64,000 nt of DNA. It comes from Struthio camelus (Eukaryota > Chordata > Aves > Struthioniformes > Struthionidae). The stretch lies in contig NC_090942.1 of assembly GCF_040807025.1 (NCBI RefSeq), forward strand, positions 42,920,911 to 42,984,910, written 5' to 3'. Below are positions 11,501 to 23,730 of this stretch, in pieces. Each line of letters starts with the position of its first letter. Positions within the stretch are counted from its first letter, which is position 1. Position numbers and translations under genes: made by a program. The notes under the pieces were generated by a model. The model had not been told where the DNA came from. It saw only the letters and a program-made list of their open reading frames with translations, and did not search any database.

Positions 11501-13670
11501 CCTGTTCTAAGTAGATCATCAAAGTATATCATCATGTCTTATCTGAAAAAAAAGATCTTTGTCCAGATTTTACTCATATCTCTACTTCACCTTATTCCTG
11601 GAGAAGGAAACATAGGTTTATGCAAATACTGGAGCTAAGTTTCTGTGCAAAAATAGCTAAGGATTCTCAGAGATATAAGAGAATACAAGAGCTAAAATTG
11701 CTAACTCAAATATTCTAAGTACAAATATTAACTATAATTCTTCAATGAATCCTCTCATTTTGTTAACTCAAGAAAACAGATGTATGAATTGATACAGTAT
11801 CCAGATAATCCTTTTATTAGGGAGTAGAAAATATTTTACTTTTTATTTCAGATTTTTTCTGTCTCATTATTATAACTTGTGCCCTGTAAGAACCCTATTT
11901 GACATCCCATAATAGGTATTTTGCGTAGGATTTAACTAATTTGCTAATGCTTAATCAACTTGACTTAAAATCAGAAACATCAGAAATGTTATATCTTTGT
12001 TTGGAACCCTTTCAAATACGTAGGTAACTGAACTTGAAAAAGAGGCTTGGAGAATTAAACGTATTTGTCAAACTTTTTCTTTCTCTGTGTTTCACGTACA
12101 CATGCCCACTCACAGAATGCACATTCTTATTGTTTCTTTTCACTCTTTTTTAAACATCCGGTTCTTCCCTTCTTTTCTAATTACTAGTGGTCTCATTGAA
12201 GATCCGTAATTGTAGTATGTAAAACTGGCAGAATCGGTCAACACGTTACCTGGCACCATTTATGGCCGCAGCCCTCTGTTGGAGAGCAGAAGCCTTTATT
12301 CAGTACTCTAAAACAAAAGTCGTGGCATTTTTTTCATGAATTATACGTGTGAAGAAATGAATGGCTGAATCAGCATCAGCGAACTGGGAAGCGATTGAGC
12401 CATAAGCACACCCGCCTCCAGGTTTCTCTTACACTCAGCGCATGTGGATGCAGCACATACAGCACATATTCCCCAGGTATCAGCCAGCACTTTGTAGAAA
12501 AAGTATGTCTGGGATGAACTTACTACCTCACTACGAGTCCCGCTGCACACGGGACACAGTGTCTGTATGCCCTATTGCTCATGAGGTGCTAAGGTACCAG
12601 TGCCCTTCGTGGGCACTCCGAATCTGCCTCTCAGGTTTCTCTTAATAAAAATAAAGGCTTCCCTTTGCTGTCGTTAGCAAACATGTCCTCCTGTACACTA
12701 AGCTATGTGACAGGGGCTGCTGTTCTGGAAGAGACAGAATTTTAGATACATAATTTATGAAGCGTTTTTGGCACAGAGATTATAAATATTTAATGCTTTA
12801 GGTGCACACTGTGTGTTATGTGACTTGCATTCACATGAGGCAGAGCAGCCCAGCCTTTTGACTTCAGGAGCTGAAAGACTCAGACTCTTCTGGGCTGAGC
12901 TACTGTCAGAAAGTTTTTACACAAGTTTTTAATGCATCACTTTCTTGGCTTGACTCCCTAGCCTATGAAGCATTTAATTTATCATCTTTTTATTAAGCAC
13001 TTTGACCCATGAATGATAAGTACTAACCAATAGATGGTATCATCCCTATGGGATAAACAATCAAGCATTGCAAAGTACTCGTGTGTCATTTTATTTTTCT
13101 GCCGTGCTGTGTACAGCTGAATCTGCCTGATAGAGTTAATTACTGCACCATCCACCACGGCAGCTTCCTCCTCTGTATCCTGCTGGCTTGGTGTGCGTGA
13201 GCTAAGAAGTCCAAGCAACGACCTGAAACACCCTGACCAACAAGCAGCTGATGCTGACACAGGGAAATGTGTTCTGCCATACGTTAGGCTGCTCGAACAA
13301 ACACGACACTGGCTACTGCTGCAGGACAGAGAACTGGAAACTATTTGTCTAAAGATAGAATGCTTTCAAATCACTCCTTTATACTGTAGGTTTGAACAGC
13401 TTGAGCAATGTCATAGTCTGCAGCAGGAGTGAGTGCACTGATAGATATCAAGATACCTTGCTGCACAAGCACCCTGCGTCTTCCTTCCCCACATCAGCAT
13501 GTGGCAAAGTAGAAATAGCTCAGCTGGTGTCTTCATAACAGTGAGGTTTAAGATAACCAGCTGATCTAAAAGCACAGGGGATCCAAGAGTGAGCGAAGCT
13601 TTCCAGAGCCTTCCTGCCACCGGCCTGCTGCATATCAATTTGAGCCTTTCGCACTTCTACCATCCCAAAG
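8570..13670. other. non-coding interval, no gene seen
   Basis: AT-leaning sequence. The 127-codon plus frame at 8862-9245 and the 96-codon minus frame at 8808-9098 overlap each other in an A/G-rich stretch (about 9035-9080) that suppresses stops on one strand, so neither is credible. A homeobox-type TAATTAATTAATT run occurs at 11427-11439. The minus frame 12982-13260 (92 codons) matches nothing I know. Confidence 0.5.
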
Positions 13671-13677
13671 GATGTAA

Positions 13678-13712
13678 ATGCAAATGCAAATGCAAGTTTA
13701 AGCAAATGCGTT
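13678..13712 (+). promoter_or_regulatory. overlapping octamer (POU-type) motif cluster
   Basis: ATGCAAAT occurs at 13678-13685 and again, overlapping, at 13684-13691, within a (ATGCAA)n run. A related AGCAAATGC follows at about 13701-13709. ATGCAAAT is the classical octamer bound by POU-domain proteins (Oct1/Oct2/Oct4). The arrangement may be just a hexanucleotide microsatellite; its regulatory role is inferred, not shown. Confidence 0.4.
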
Positions 13713-13719
13713 AGTTACA

Positions 13720-16700
13720 ATTTTGTTTAGCTTGCACGAGTATCATCCAAGTCCTATATATGCATGAATTGTATATACACTGATAGCTCAGTAAATAACT
13801 TATCACTCCCAGTGGAAAAGAGTGGCATCTGGCAGCATTGTTAAGTGAAAAATAAACCATTTGTTGACAAAATATGAACATACACTACACAATATCTCAT
13901 GCTTTCAAGGGAATTCAGTCTTCAGGAGGAAGTCACTGATGGCTTTCAAGCTGAGAATGCCAGGGCCATGCTGTTGTTTTTTAAACATAAAGCAGGTGTA
14001 ACATTGCATTCATAATTCACCCTACCAGAGCAACAGCATCCTTCCTTCACTATCTGCGCAGGTAAAGAAAGATGTTTGACAACTTGTTTTGCAATCATTC
14101 GGACAATAGGGCCACTCAAAACTTACATCAGTGAGAGGCCTGAGTGATTTATTTCTATGGTTTTCTAATTTGCTTCTTTTTAAAGAGACAACAAAAGCAA
14201 CAAAAGCACAAAATTCTTTTCTGTAAATAAACAGTCCTTTGTGGTGTTTTGTTGAAATATTCTTTTCAAAAAGTCTGTCACTCCCAGGAAATATTGTGCT
14301 GGCTGTCCTGTGCCTAGCAAGGCAGATGTCTCTCAAAGGGCGTCGGGACTGAAATTTTGGTTGCAGCAGTTCATTTATAAATCACTCCCTGAAGTATTAA
14401 TATGGGTGCTCTTCAGCTGAATCATTCTCCAGCAGTGTTATGAGAGCTCATTTAATAAGATCACCTTCATTGTTTATCACCGTAAGGTGGTGTGATAGCA
14501 GTGACTTTCAAACACATAGTCACTTATTTGCCTCTTAAACATGAGTATCAACCAAAAGTACTGATCAGCAGTAGTATACGGTGCAAACAGAAGTGCTTCT
14601 GATTTCCTGCATGAGTTTTATGCCTAAGATATCAGCTGCAGGTGTCATCTCTCGTCTTGGAATACTATTCACTTCTAATCAGTCCTCCAATCAGTCCTTT
14701 CTCCTTGACTGGAGTCAAAGGCTCAAACCTTGAGGAGGATCCTCGTGAAAGAAAATAATAATAATCTGTTCAGGGCTTCTTCTCAGATAATTTTGGCATC
14801 TATTTTTCCTACAAGTAATCTGTGCACTTTTCTTGGGAATTTAGTTCTGAAAGACATGTTCAACTGCTTTTTTATATTCTGATCCATCTCCTATGCAAGC
14901 TAAATTAAAGTCTTGTTATCAGAGTACTGTTTTAGGGTTCATTAAATATTGAATCTGAAATGCATAATCCTCATTGTAGAGACTTAGTATTAGTTTGTTG
15001 CAAATGCTACGGTGCTTTAGCTTGGTACTTATATTTTCTTTAACATTTATAATTCCTTTGAAATAATATCTGAAAACACTACTTATCTGAACAACTATTT
15101 TGCATAAATGGCATTTTTAATAATTGAAATGTGAAATATTCATATACTTTCTCTATAATAATCCTTTATAGAGTATTTTGATAATCTATCAAAATATGAT
15201 AAATTTTAGTGATGATATTCCCATCACATGAGAACAATATAGAAGTGCTTCATTCATGTGATTATTCTAATAGAAACATGCAACAGGAGGGGAAATGTAC
15301 AGTGGAGAACAGAGAAGTATTAATATGTACTTTATTTGTAAATGCATTTGAAAAATAACATTAAATAAGTTAATAAATTAAATATTGCAATGACCAAAAT
15401 GATAAAAATGTTCCATATGAATTTGATAAGGCCTGGGCTCTATACAGGTAGTTCTTACCCATTTTGAATAGTTTCAGTAATTTAAATGAAAATACCTTAA
15501 ATATTTGCAGGAAACTGTTCTTGGATTGGGCCTTACAGTAGCTTTTTCTTTCCACGTCTTCTGGTTCATAAAATGGCTTTCCTTCAGAAGGTGAATTTGA
15601 ACCAACCTGTCCCCACAGTGATTCAAAATTAAGCTACATGGCCATGGACACTTATCCATTGTTCATCCATGCTCTGCACTCTTGTTATTGCCTCTGACTA
15701 TCGTGGGGGAAATTCAGATGACCTAGTACTTCTTTGCTGACAGCAACAACATGACACTAGCAAAAGGGGCAGTGGAGGAACATACTAAATATCAGGAACA
15801 GAATCCTAGAAAAGAAACAAGGAGGACAAGACTTTGCCCAAACTTTCCCCAAATATCCCTCTTCACCTGGAAAGTACAACAACTGTCAACTTTCCATGAC
15901 CAAGTGGGAAGCTTTTGTTGTGGTTGTTTCCATTCAAGATTTCTGTCAGACAGATGATCTCACTGACACTTGTCATCTTATGAGACTACGATGACTATGG
16001 AATTGGCATGCTTAAAAGTGATTGACAGCATATGACCTTGGTGTGGAGCTAGCTTTATGTTGTTGATTTACTGTAACGAGTTCCCTCTGGGTTTCTAAGA
16101 GATATATTTGGTAATTAAAATCTCCTAAGCTCAATGTTTCCATTAATAAATCTTATGCTGAGCAGGAAGAGGTTGAATTTTCTGAGATGAGCATGCTATT
16201 GAATTTATATGTCCAAAAACCAATATTCTCCTATTCCCTTTCAGGGAATTAGATCATTCAGTGACGTATTCTGTCTTTGCTAAGGTATATGTGACAGCCT
16301 TCTCTGGATTGTCACAGTCTGGGTTAAATTTGGGCTACAACTTGTATGTTATCAGGGAAATATATTATTCTGTGTCCTGTAAATCGAAATGTGAAGTGCT
16401 TTTGAAACATTACAAGCATTTAGATTCTTAATAACATTTTTATTTGAAATCTAGTCTTTTTTCAATCATCATCTGACAGCAAATTACCTGAGAACACACA
16501 CAGACAGCTGCTGCTTCTGGTATACATAATCGCTAGATATTAGCAAGCAATTTCTAAAGTGAAACTGTTAATTCTGCCCTCTCACTCCAGGTAACCTCTA
16601 TGACGCTAGAATTATATTGTTACCATTGATTAAGGCATCAACAGCATGGCAATTTGCAGGAGATCAAAAGGCTGCAAAAAATAGCTTCCTTATGCTCCCT

Positions 16701-17270
16701 GTGGAGGAGTACCTGGAAATCCTGCAGTGGCGATTTCTTCCTCTCCTGCAGCACGAGGACGGCTGCCTTCTCCGCTCACCTGTTTCCCCGCTGTTCCTCC
16801 TTTGTCTCACTAAGTTCTTCAGTGATGTAGCTATACATAACATCACTCATTTGCATCGCTCTGAAAAAGCACGCTTGGCTGGAAAGTAACTTAAAGCCTT
16901 CTGTGGGAAGTGGGAACTTTTCAGGGATGTTTTTGGCTTAAGATCAGAATGTTTTTCATCCCTTCTTCTTTATTCCTGCATGCTGTTCTTCAGCCTTTTA
17001 TGGAAAGAGGTATTTCTTCATTTGTTTTTTTATTTACAGAGAATTTATATTTTTTAAATTACTTGCTGTTTTTTGATATCGTACCCTTTGACTATTTAGA
17101 AAGTAGTCACATAAATGTCCCTTTATTTATGCGTACCAAAGTAGCCATATAAAAATACGGATAATCAGGGTAAATGTAAGCATAATCTGCAATGGGGCGA
17201 GGGGTCTGCAGGTGGGACTGCCGCTGCTGTACAAGAAGTAGGACATATGTGACACGAGATAGCATTAATG
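13720..17270. other. non-coding interval, no gene seen
   Basis: Strongly AT-rich in 14900-15500. A small tandem duplication (AATCAGTCCTCC then AATCAGTCCTTT) lies at about 14677-14700. Open frames such as 14022-14336 minus (104 codons) and 16617-16889 plus (90 codons) are unlike known proteins and lack supporting context. Confidence 0.5.
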
Positions 17271-17273
17271 TGC

Positions 17274-17334
17274 GCAAAGAGCCAGGAAGTATTGCTCAGT
17301 CACCTTAACCGCATTCCCTTACACCTCATCCATG
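17274..17334 (+). repeat. copy A of a 62-bp inverted dispersed duplicate
   Basis: This segment, beginning GCAAAGAGCCAGGAAGTATT and ending CCTTACACCTCATCCATG, is nearly the exact reverse complement of 23731-23792. About 59 of 62 positions agree: two substitutions, one one-base indel and a run of 43 identical bases. The flanks on either side cannot be aligned. No other copy was noticed in the window. It could be a short unnamed interspersed repeat, a small inverted duplication or a duplicated functional element. Confidence 0.85.
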
Positions 17335-17629
17335 GTCCCTCTTCATCTTATTTGCTCTGTGCAAGGACATAAAAAAATGAGATAAATTAAACTGTCTCGG
17401 TACAAGGGAAAGGTTCTTTGTTTCTACCAAATTGTGTACTCCAGCCTTATCTATCTAGCACAACACAGTGTCGTGGGAAAGTAAAATTTGTGTATGGGGG
17501 GGCTTCAGGAAGATTTAAAAGGTATGTTTTGTGTGTTTTGGTCTCTTAGAGACAGGGCTAGTTAGTTTTTGCTCCTGAAGCCATGCGTATACAATTTTTA
17601 TATTAAATGTTTTTATTTAATATCATCCA

Positions 17630-17822
17630 GTTTAAAAGTCAAAATGTTTTCCTTTTGCATGTGTATCAAAAAGCTAGAAACCAAACAGGGGAAAAGGAGA
17701 TGTTTTAATCTTAACAAAACAACATTCAAATCTTTTTCATCAAACCTTTCAAAAGTTATTTTATTAAATCAAAATTTGTCAACAAAACTTCTCCTTTCAA
17801 AATCATTCGACCAGTGCTACCT
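17630..17822. repeat. possible TTTTCA/AAAATTT-rich amniote repeat trace
   Basis: Repeated TTTCAAAA/TCAAAATTTGTCAACAAAA-like words ending in TTCGACCAGTGCTACC resemble a repeat seen in turtle, crocodilian and bird DNA with a 'cgaccagctctac' end. The recognition is from memory. The overlapping 108-codon plus frame 17569-17895 follows from this composition and is not a gene. Confidence 0.25.
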
Positions 17823-17834
17823 ACCTTTTTTCAA

Positions 17835-20800
17835 AATATTGAAAAGCAACTGTATAACCATGTGGAATTTCAGTGAAAAACAGGAGGGGCTGTAGGTCTT
17901 TTTCTGCCAGTGCTAAAACACCCTTGGTAGGTCTAAAAATCTTGTTGACATTTTTCTGATTCAACCTGAGGGAGTCCTATGTTAGATTTCATCTCACTGG
18001 CTAAAGTGGACTTGATCACAGAACAAAGCTATCCTTTCTCGAGATAAGTGATCATGACTTGATTGTACTTGTCATTTGCAAGTAGAATGAACCCTCAGCA
18101 AGGAATGATTGTACTTTAAAGGACTCAGTTTCACCAAACTCAAAATAACTATAAGCTAAGTCAGTTATGAGAGAGAATTTTAATAGGAAAAAAAAATAGT
18201 GATAACAGGAGTCATGTTAAAAATGCTTTAATAAATGTCTAAAATCTCACATCGAGAGAAGACTAGAGCATTAATAATTCAGCCTCATTTAGGAGCAGAG
18301 TGGAAATAGTAAAGTCCAAAAAGCTTATTGGATGTTGAGAATAATGGAATTTATATGGAAATTGAAGGAAACATAGAAAGAAAAAAGTGCAGGGGGTTGG
18401 CTAGAAAATGTAAAAGAGAAAAAAAGGAAGAAGAAGATGTATACAAGCTAGAAACAGAAGGAAACCTAGTTCAGGTCAGTTATTAGACAGAAATGATAGA
18501 AGCTCAATAATGCAGAAAAGACTGTGTTCAATTAGGTGATACAGCCCATTCCAACAACAACCGAGGATGTAAAGCAGAAGGCAATAGTGCTAAACATTTT
18601 AACTTGCCTGAATAACATGTATTTATGAGTCTTCAAAGAATATGCTAAGGAGATGTGTGAACATGAATGCTGAGTTTTACTAATCTTGATTAACAGGAAA
18701 TGCCAGCAATATGAAAAAAACCAGACGCTGTTAACATTTGCAAAAGATTAATCGATTTATAATATTGATACAATCATAAGCAAATAATGAACAGCTGATA
18801 TAGCATTCTATTAATGCAGAATTAAGGAGGGGAACAAATCCAATTAGTTTTGATTTAAGGGGAAAATTTGTCAAACTAGATTGCTGTTTTCTTTCTGAAA
18901 TGGTGAAGCTTAGTTGAGAATGGCATTGTTGTTAATTTAATCCACCTAGTGTCTTCTTAATGCCTTTGGAAAAGGTTTTGGCTTTGTTCTATGTGGTGCT
19001 TTCACTGAAATGAAAAAATACAGAATCAGCATGGCATACATTAGAAGAATTCAAAACTAGCTAACTGAATAGATGTCAGAGTAATTGTAAACAGTTAATA
19101 GCCATCATTGAACAGATGTGTTTCTAATAAGGCCCCTCAGGGATCATTGGGATTGAACAACATGCCAGTGACCTGGAAGGAAGAGTAAAATGTGAAAAAG
19201 AAATGGCTAGAAGCTGAAGCCAGAGAACTCATTCTGATTTTACTGGCCTTAAGATATGAACTCATACCCAAACTTTAATGAGTCAAACTAGAACCATAAA
19301 CTGATTTAGTAAACCATCGAAGACTTACGTGATAAGCAACGTGTGCTACTGTTAATCAGTTTATCTTGGCTTAAATCATATAGAGAAGGAAGATTACATT
19401 ACATTTTAGTGTGATTAAGTTGATCAAAATTATTTTTGTTATTCCAGTGCAAATTCAGTGCTAGACCAGCTTTTATTTAGCTCTGCTACTTGTGTATTCT
19501 AGTCAGAATGTCTAAACAACAGCTACTATTATGTTGAACTTATCATTTATGTGTATCAGAAATGAGTATGATTTGCATAGATGTTTACACTTTATAATGA
19601 TGATTCTCCTTTCTGAGAAACATTTAATGCTGTTGCATTTTAGAGAACTGCATGAAGTTGACCACATGCCTCCACCCCTACTGTAGTTCAAGGTGATTGA
19701 AAGTTGAAGAGTCTCAGACTTCGAGTTCACTTTCCTGAATCTCATCATGCTTATGTAAAGGCAAAAAAAATACATATTAAAAAAATGACCTATGTCATGC
19801 CAGATTTCTGAAAGCCATGGTAAAAAAATACTGAATAGGATGTGAATAAAGATTGTCACACTTTGCTTTGTTCGCACTGGGCAGGATACTTCTTTTATTT
19901 AATTAGAGAGACCTAAAAATGTCATTATGGTTCATGGATACTAACAAAAGCATTAGCCAAAATAACACAGAGATGTTAATTCCTGTTTTGTTATGAAAAG
20001 CAAGCAGTCGGCTGTGAACTTACTAGGAAAGATCTAGCTGACTTTATATTATCTCTTAAATCTGTCTGCTTCTTTCTTGTTGTCATCTCTTTTTATGTTC
20101 TAGCCTTTGGCCTACAACCATCTGCGGGGTGTACAGTGATGCTATTAGGCAGCTCAGCAGGAATTGGTCACACCTTCTGTGGGGGCATTTTCTGTGAAAT
20201 ATCAATTCGTTCCACCAGTAAAATGGTTCATTTGTTGCTGTGCCCTATTTTACCTTATTTTGCCTTTCTTCATTGTCATTTCTTTCCTGATGAGCTTAGT
20301 CACTGAGGTTTTTTAGAAAGCCACTGACTCTCAGGAGGGGGTAATACTTAGCACTGGTAAACATGCATATACCAAGGACGTTTGCATCAAGACAGTGTAT
20401 CTTCAGAAATGATTTGATGTATTTACTCCTTCCATTTGAGGATGGCAGCTTGATTAGTCATTGTTATGCATTTGGGAGGTGCGGTATGTCTTCTTCTTCT
20501 AATGACAATAGTTTATTCAGGTGTAGTGCAGACATATTACTTATTTAGCAGGCATCACACATTCCACGTGTGGCAGGTCAGCTTTTGGACAAATAGGCCA
20601 GTCATAAAAGTAAACAGCTGAAATATTTTTTTCTCCCACTTATTGTCAGCAATAACAAATTTGCAACAATAGTACTTGTGCTGTGCCATGCAAGATACTC
20701 ATCTGAAACCTTTTAACATTGAGTGCTGTCATCGTCCCCTGTCTTCCTGTGCCTCATTTAAAAATATACTGTAAAAGGCTTGACACAGATCCAGAGCAAC

Positions 20801-21100
20801 TCAAACCAAGCTTTGAAAGTGCCTCATTTTGGAGCTCCTAGTTTTGGGAAGAGAAGGTAACTGAATGAGTCCTTCTAAATTATGTTTCCCACTGCTCTTT
20901 GAAGTGGAAAGAGGTGGGTACTTCTAAAGGACTCAGGACATGCAATCTGCTGAAGCGGTCTGGTCTTACTCTAGTGCTTTGTAAACTACTCCATCAATGT
21001 GGGAGAACATAACCAACAGAAGTAATGGTGTGTTCGTAGGCACATGAGGAGTCTGATCACTGGTGTTTTGAAATTATTTCTCTCTTTTTTTTATCTGCGG
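17835..21100. other. non-coding interval, no gene seen
   Basis: AT-rich sequence with a purine-rich stretch at 18364-18440 and a homeodomain-motif-dense stretch at about 18720-18960 (discussed as a finding). The 121-codon minus frame 19512-19877 has no recognisable domain. Confidence 0.5.
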
Positions 21101-21107
21101 TGTTAAA

Positions 21108-21155
21108 ACACGTGTGCGCACACCCCCCCGCCCACCCGCCCACACACATACACAT
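21108..21155. repeat. Z-DNA-prone and G-quadruplex-forming GC/CA-rich tract
   Basis: 21108-21123 is a perfect 16-base purine/pyrimidine alternation (ACACGTGTGCGCACAC). It runs straight into C7-G-C3-A-C3-G-C3 at 21123-21141. On the minus strand this gives four G runs of at least three with one-base loops, the strongest canonical quadruplex pattern. A (CA)n segment follows to about 21155. The motifs are seen directly; actual folding is inferred. Confidence 0.85.
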
Positions 21156-21939
21156 AGAAAATAGGGTCATTAGCTTTCTGCAGTCTAACCATTCTGTCAA
21201 GATTGCACATGGCACTGTGAAAGTGAAAGCAGAGAAAGCTCCTGCCGTGACCAGAGTGCAGGCCTGACAATTATTCTACCAATTGAAATTTAGCCCTTGC
21301 AGAAAGCAACATATCTGAGAGATCTGCCACTGAACCGGAGATCTGAGAGACAGCAGACAAATCAACAATTGCATTTTCTTTAATAAACTTGGGAAGAGGT
21401 CTCTTTGTGACTTGAGTGATGTTTGGGCTGGCATACTAATGTTTTACTTACTTTACAGGACAATGTACCACCATCTTCAAGATTATATAAATCTGACCTC
21501 TTCCGCTTCTATCAAAATCTTCCTTATTTTGCAGGGCATAAATCATAAGCCACTGGCCTGTCATTTACATACACTTGCAAAATAATTCATCCAAAGTTCC
21601 AGATATGCCCACAGTTGAAATTTAAAGTATGGAAAAATAACTTAAAATAAAATTGGGAAAAGAGGAAAAGGTCAGATGAAGATAAAGTTACAAATGTAAG
21701 ATATTCTTACAGTGAGCCATTCATGATCTCTGAAAAATGCAACCATACACTCAGATTATTTGTGAATCATACCAGCCCAGAGGGCTCTGTTTAATGCAGA
21801 TCAAATCTTTCAGTCTTTTCTTTAACCCTTAGGATAATCATCTGCAGATTAGTTAAAACCTATGTTACCGGATATTTTTATAACTCTTAGCAATTAGTCA
21901 GTATAATCAAAATTCTCAGTGAGGTCTGTGATTCTTACA

Positions 21940-22205
21940 GAAGACTGGCCACGCTGGGTCAGGCAATATGCCCCAACAGTAGCCATAAATATATGCTTAC
22001 AGAAGAGTAAAGGAGCAGGGCATGCTTATGTTCTGCTTCTCTCCAGCACTCTTCCAGCCTCCAACCATTTTCAGTCTGTTTTTTTCTGTAGTTAATAGTT
22101 CTGAATGGATTTCTCCTCTAGAAACTACTCTGTTTTCACACTTATGTCACCTTTTAGCAACCAAAACATCCTTCACAGGGGCTCCATTTGGCTGTGAGGA
22201 CCCTG
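21940..22205 (-). mobile_element. worn CR1/L3-type LINE fragment, antisense
   Basis: The plus strand begins GAAGACTGGCCACGCTGGGTCAG minus its first bases and continues with AACAGTAGCCATAAAT, TTAATAGTTCTGAATGGATT, CTCCTCTAGAAACTACTCTG and ACCTTTTAGCAACC...AACATCC. This is the same block order as a widespread sauropsid repeat ('actggccatactgggtcagacc ... acagtggcca ... taatagccattgatggacctatcctccatgaacttat ... cacaacatcc'). The copy is internally shortened between the first two blocks. I infer a LINE 3' part read in reverse. The overlapping 112-codon plus frame 22022-22360 is incidental. Confidence 0.45.
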
Positions 22206-23600
22206 CTTGTTCTTCTGAGGGCCATGCCACTGAAATGATACCTCTCCCTATCCTCCTTCATGCTGGTAATTCTTTTCTCCAAATGCACACATCCATGTAT
22301 GACAACACAGTCTTTAAGCAAATAGTGGTTCATTTGTGTTCATTCTGCTCTAATTTATGACTTTAACTATACCTGTATCACTTGCCTCACATTTTTTTAA
22401 GTCAAGGTGCTGCTGGTCAGTCAAGAGGATGACCTCAATAAAGAGGCTTTCAGCATCTGGTTGTATCTGAGAGTGACTACTGATACCTGGAGACACTCTG
22501 CTCTGTAGCAGGAAATGCGTAGTTTCGCAAAGGGAATTTTTAAAGCTATCTCCAAACATTTAATAAAAGAAAAGCAAGACCACTACCTGTGAAACCAGTG
22601 AAGAATTCAGCACTAGGCAAATCTGTAGAAAAGAGAAGAAATGAAAATGATACAGAGACCAGGAAGCCTAGAAGCTTGTCTATGATATATTTATATCACA
22701 CACTTTAAAGAAGGCCAGTTCTAAATATAACAGTCAAAGGGGAGACCTTCAAGAGAAAGCCAATGTGATACTTCTTTTTTTTATTTTTATTTTTTTTTAA
22801 TTCAGTACCTTGTATCTCTATCGCTCAATAAGTCCTGCCATTGATCACTGGTCTTTAATGCCAGTCAGGACTTTGTGGGACAAAGTGTTTAGAAATCTAA
22901 AAGCTGGGTAGGTAGTGTGATACAGAAGAATATCCAAGCAGGTTAAGACACCGAGATCCAAGGAGCAGTTATACAGGAGCCAAGTCCAAAACAAATGTAC
23001 TTAGTTCTGGATAAGTCTCACTTTAATTGTTTATGTCCAAATTATGCTCCTGAAGTCTTCAGCTGCCATCTGTTTCAGGTGGCTCCTAAACACTGAATGA
23101 ATGAAAGAGAAAGGGAAAGTGGAGGAGAAGAAGGTATCCAAGCTACAAGGTTGATTCTGCAGACGTCCATCTCTGCTTCAGCACCTGGATCTTACAATAC
23201 CCCAGCAAGGCCTGTCTAACTCCTGAAGTTAATTCTTGAAGTATTCTGAGAGCATTGTCAGTGTTTCCTGAGTGCATTATGCATCTAAGCGAAGGTCACT
23301 GCCAGCACTGTTGCTTATATTTTGCGATAGTAATATCTAACTCAGTCAAGATTTGAGAGAGATGGGTTAATTTTCCTCCTTTGCCTGAGAATTTTTGAAC
23401 CGACATCAGTTGCATCCCGGGGTAACCCCACATTCCGTGAAACTGAGAGTTGGAAATTCATGAATCTGTGCTACTACTAATCACAGTATGAAAGGAATTG
23501 TGTCTCGTGTGCCCATTTTCCAAGGTATTCCTTTGGGAAAAGGAAGGCCTGAGGTACAATCTCTGCTCCAAGGGCCATTTGTGCGTTTTATCCTGCGACT
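22206..23600. other. non-coding interval, no gene seen
   Basis: Nothing recognisable apart from a T-rich run of about 24 bases at 22775-22798, interrupted by single A residues. Confidence 0.55.
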
Positions 23601-23606
23601 GTTTCG

Positions 23607-23705
23607 TGTGCATCACATAAACAGACCATGGAATAAGGTCAGGACTCTGAGTCTTTGCTTGTCCCCAGGAAGTACTCTAACCACATGCTCATGCTCTCAG
23701 GTAAA
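23607..23705 (-). mobile_element. MIR-like SINE head remnant
   Basis: Read on the minus strand, the segment has GTGGTTAGAGTACTTCCTGG, resembling a tRNA A-box region, followed about 30 bases on by AGACTCAGAGTCCTGACC in the place of the 'agacctgggttcaagtcc' B-box region. TCACATAAACAGACCATGG then fits the reversed 'gtcacacagcaagtcagtggc' part. The copy is diverged and lies 25 bases from duplicate copy B; whether the two are related is unclear. Confidence 0.4.
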
Positions 23706-23730
23706 CTCTTCTGGGGTTTTCATGCAAAAA

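Noticed and set aside
18385-18412. TGCAGGGGGTTGGCTAGAAAATG resembling, in part, the CR1 3' untranslated phrase 'gcagggggttggactagatgat'
   Set aside because: Only about 20 bases resemble CR1. The expected downstream 'ggtcccttccaacc' and the 8-bp tail repeats are missing.
20730-20790. CTGTGCCTCATTT ... CTGTAAAAGG, like the MIR core 'ctgtgcctcagtttcc...ctgtaaaatggg'
   Set aside because: Two short matches separated by unrelated sequence; it could be chance.
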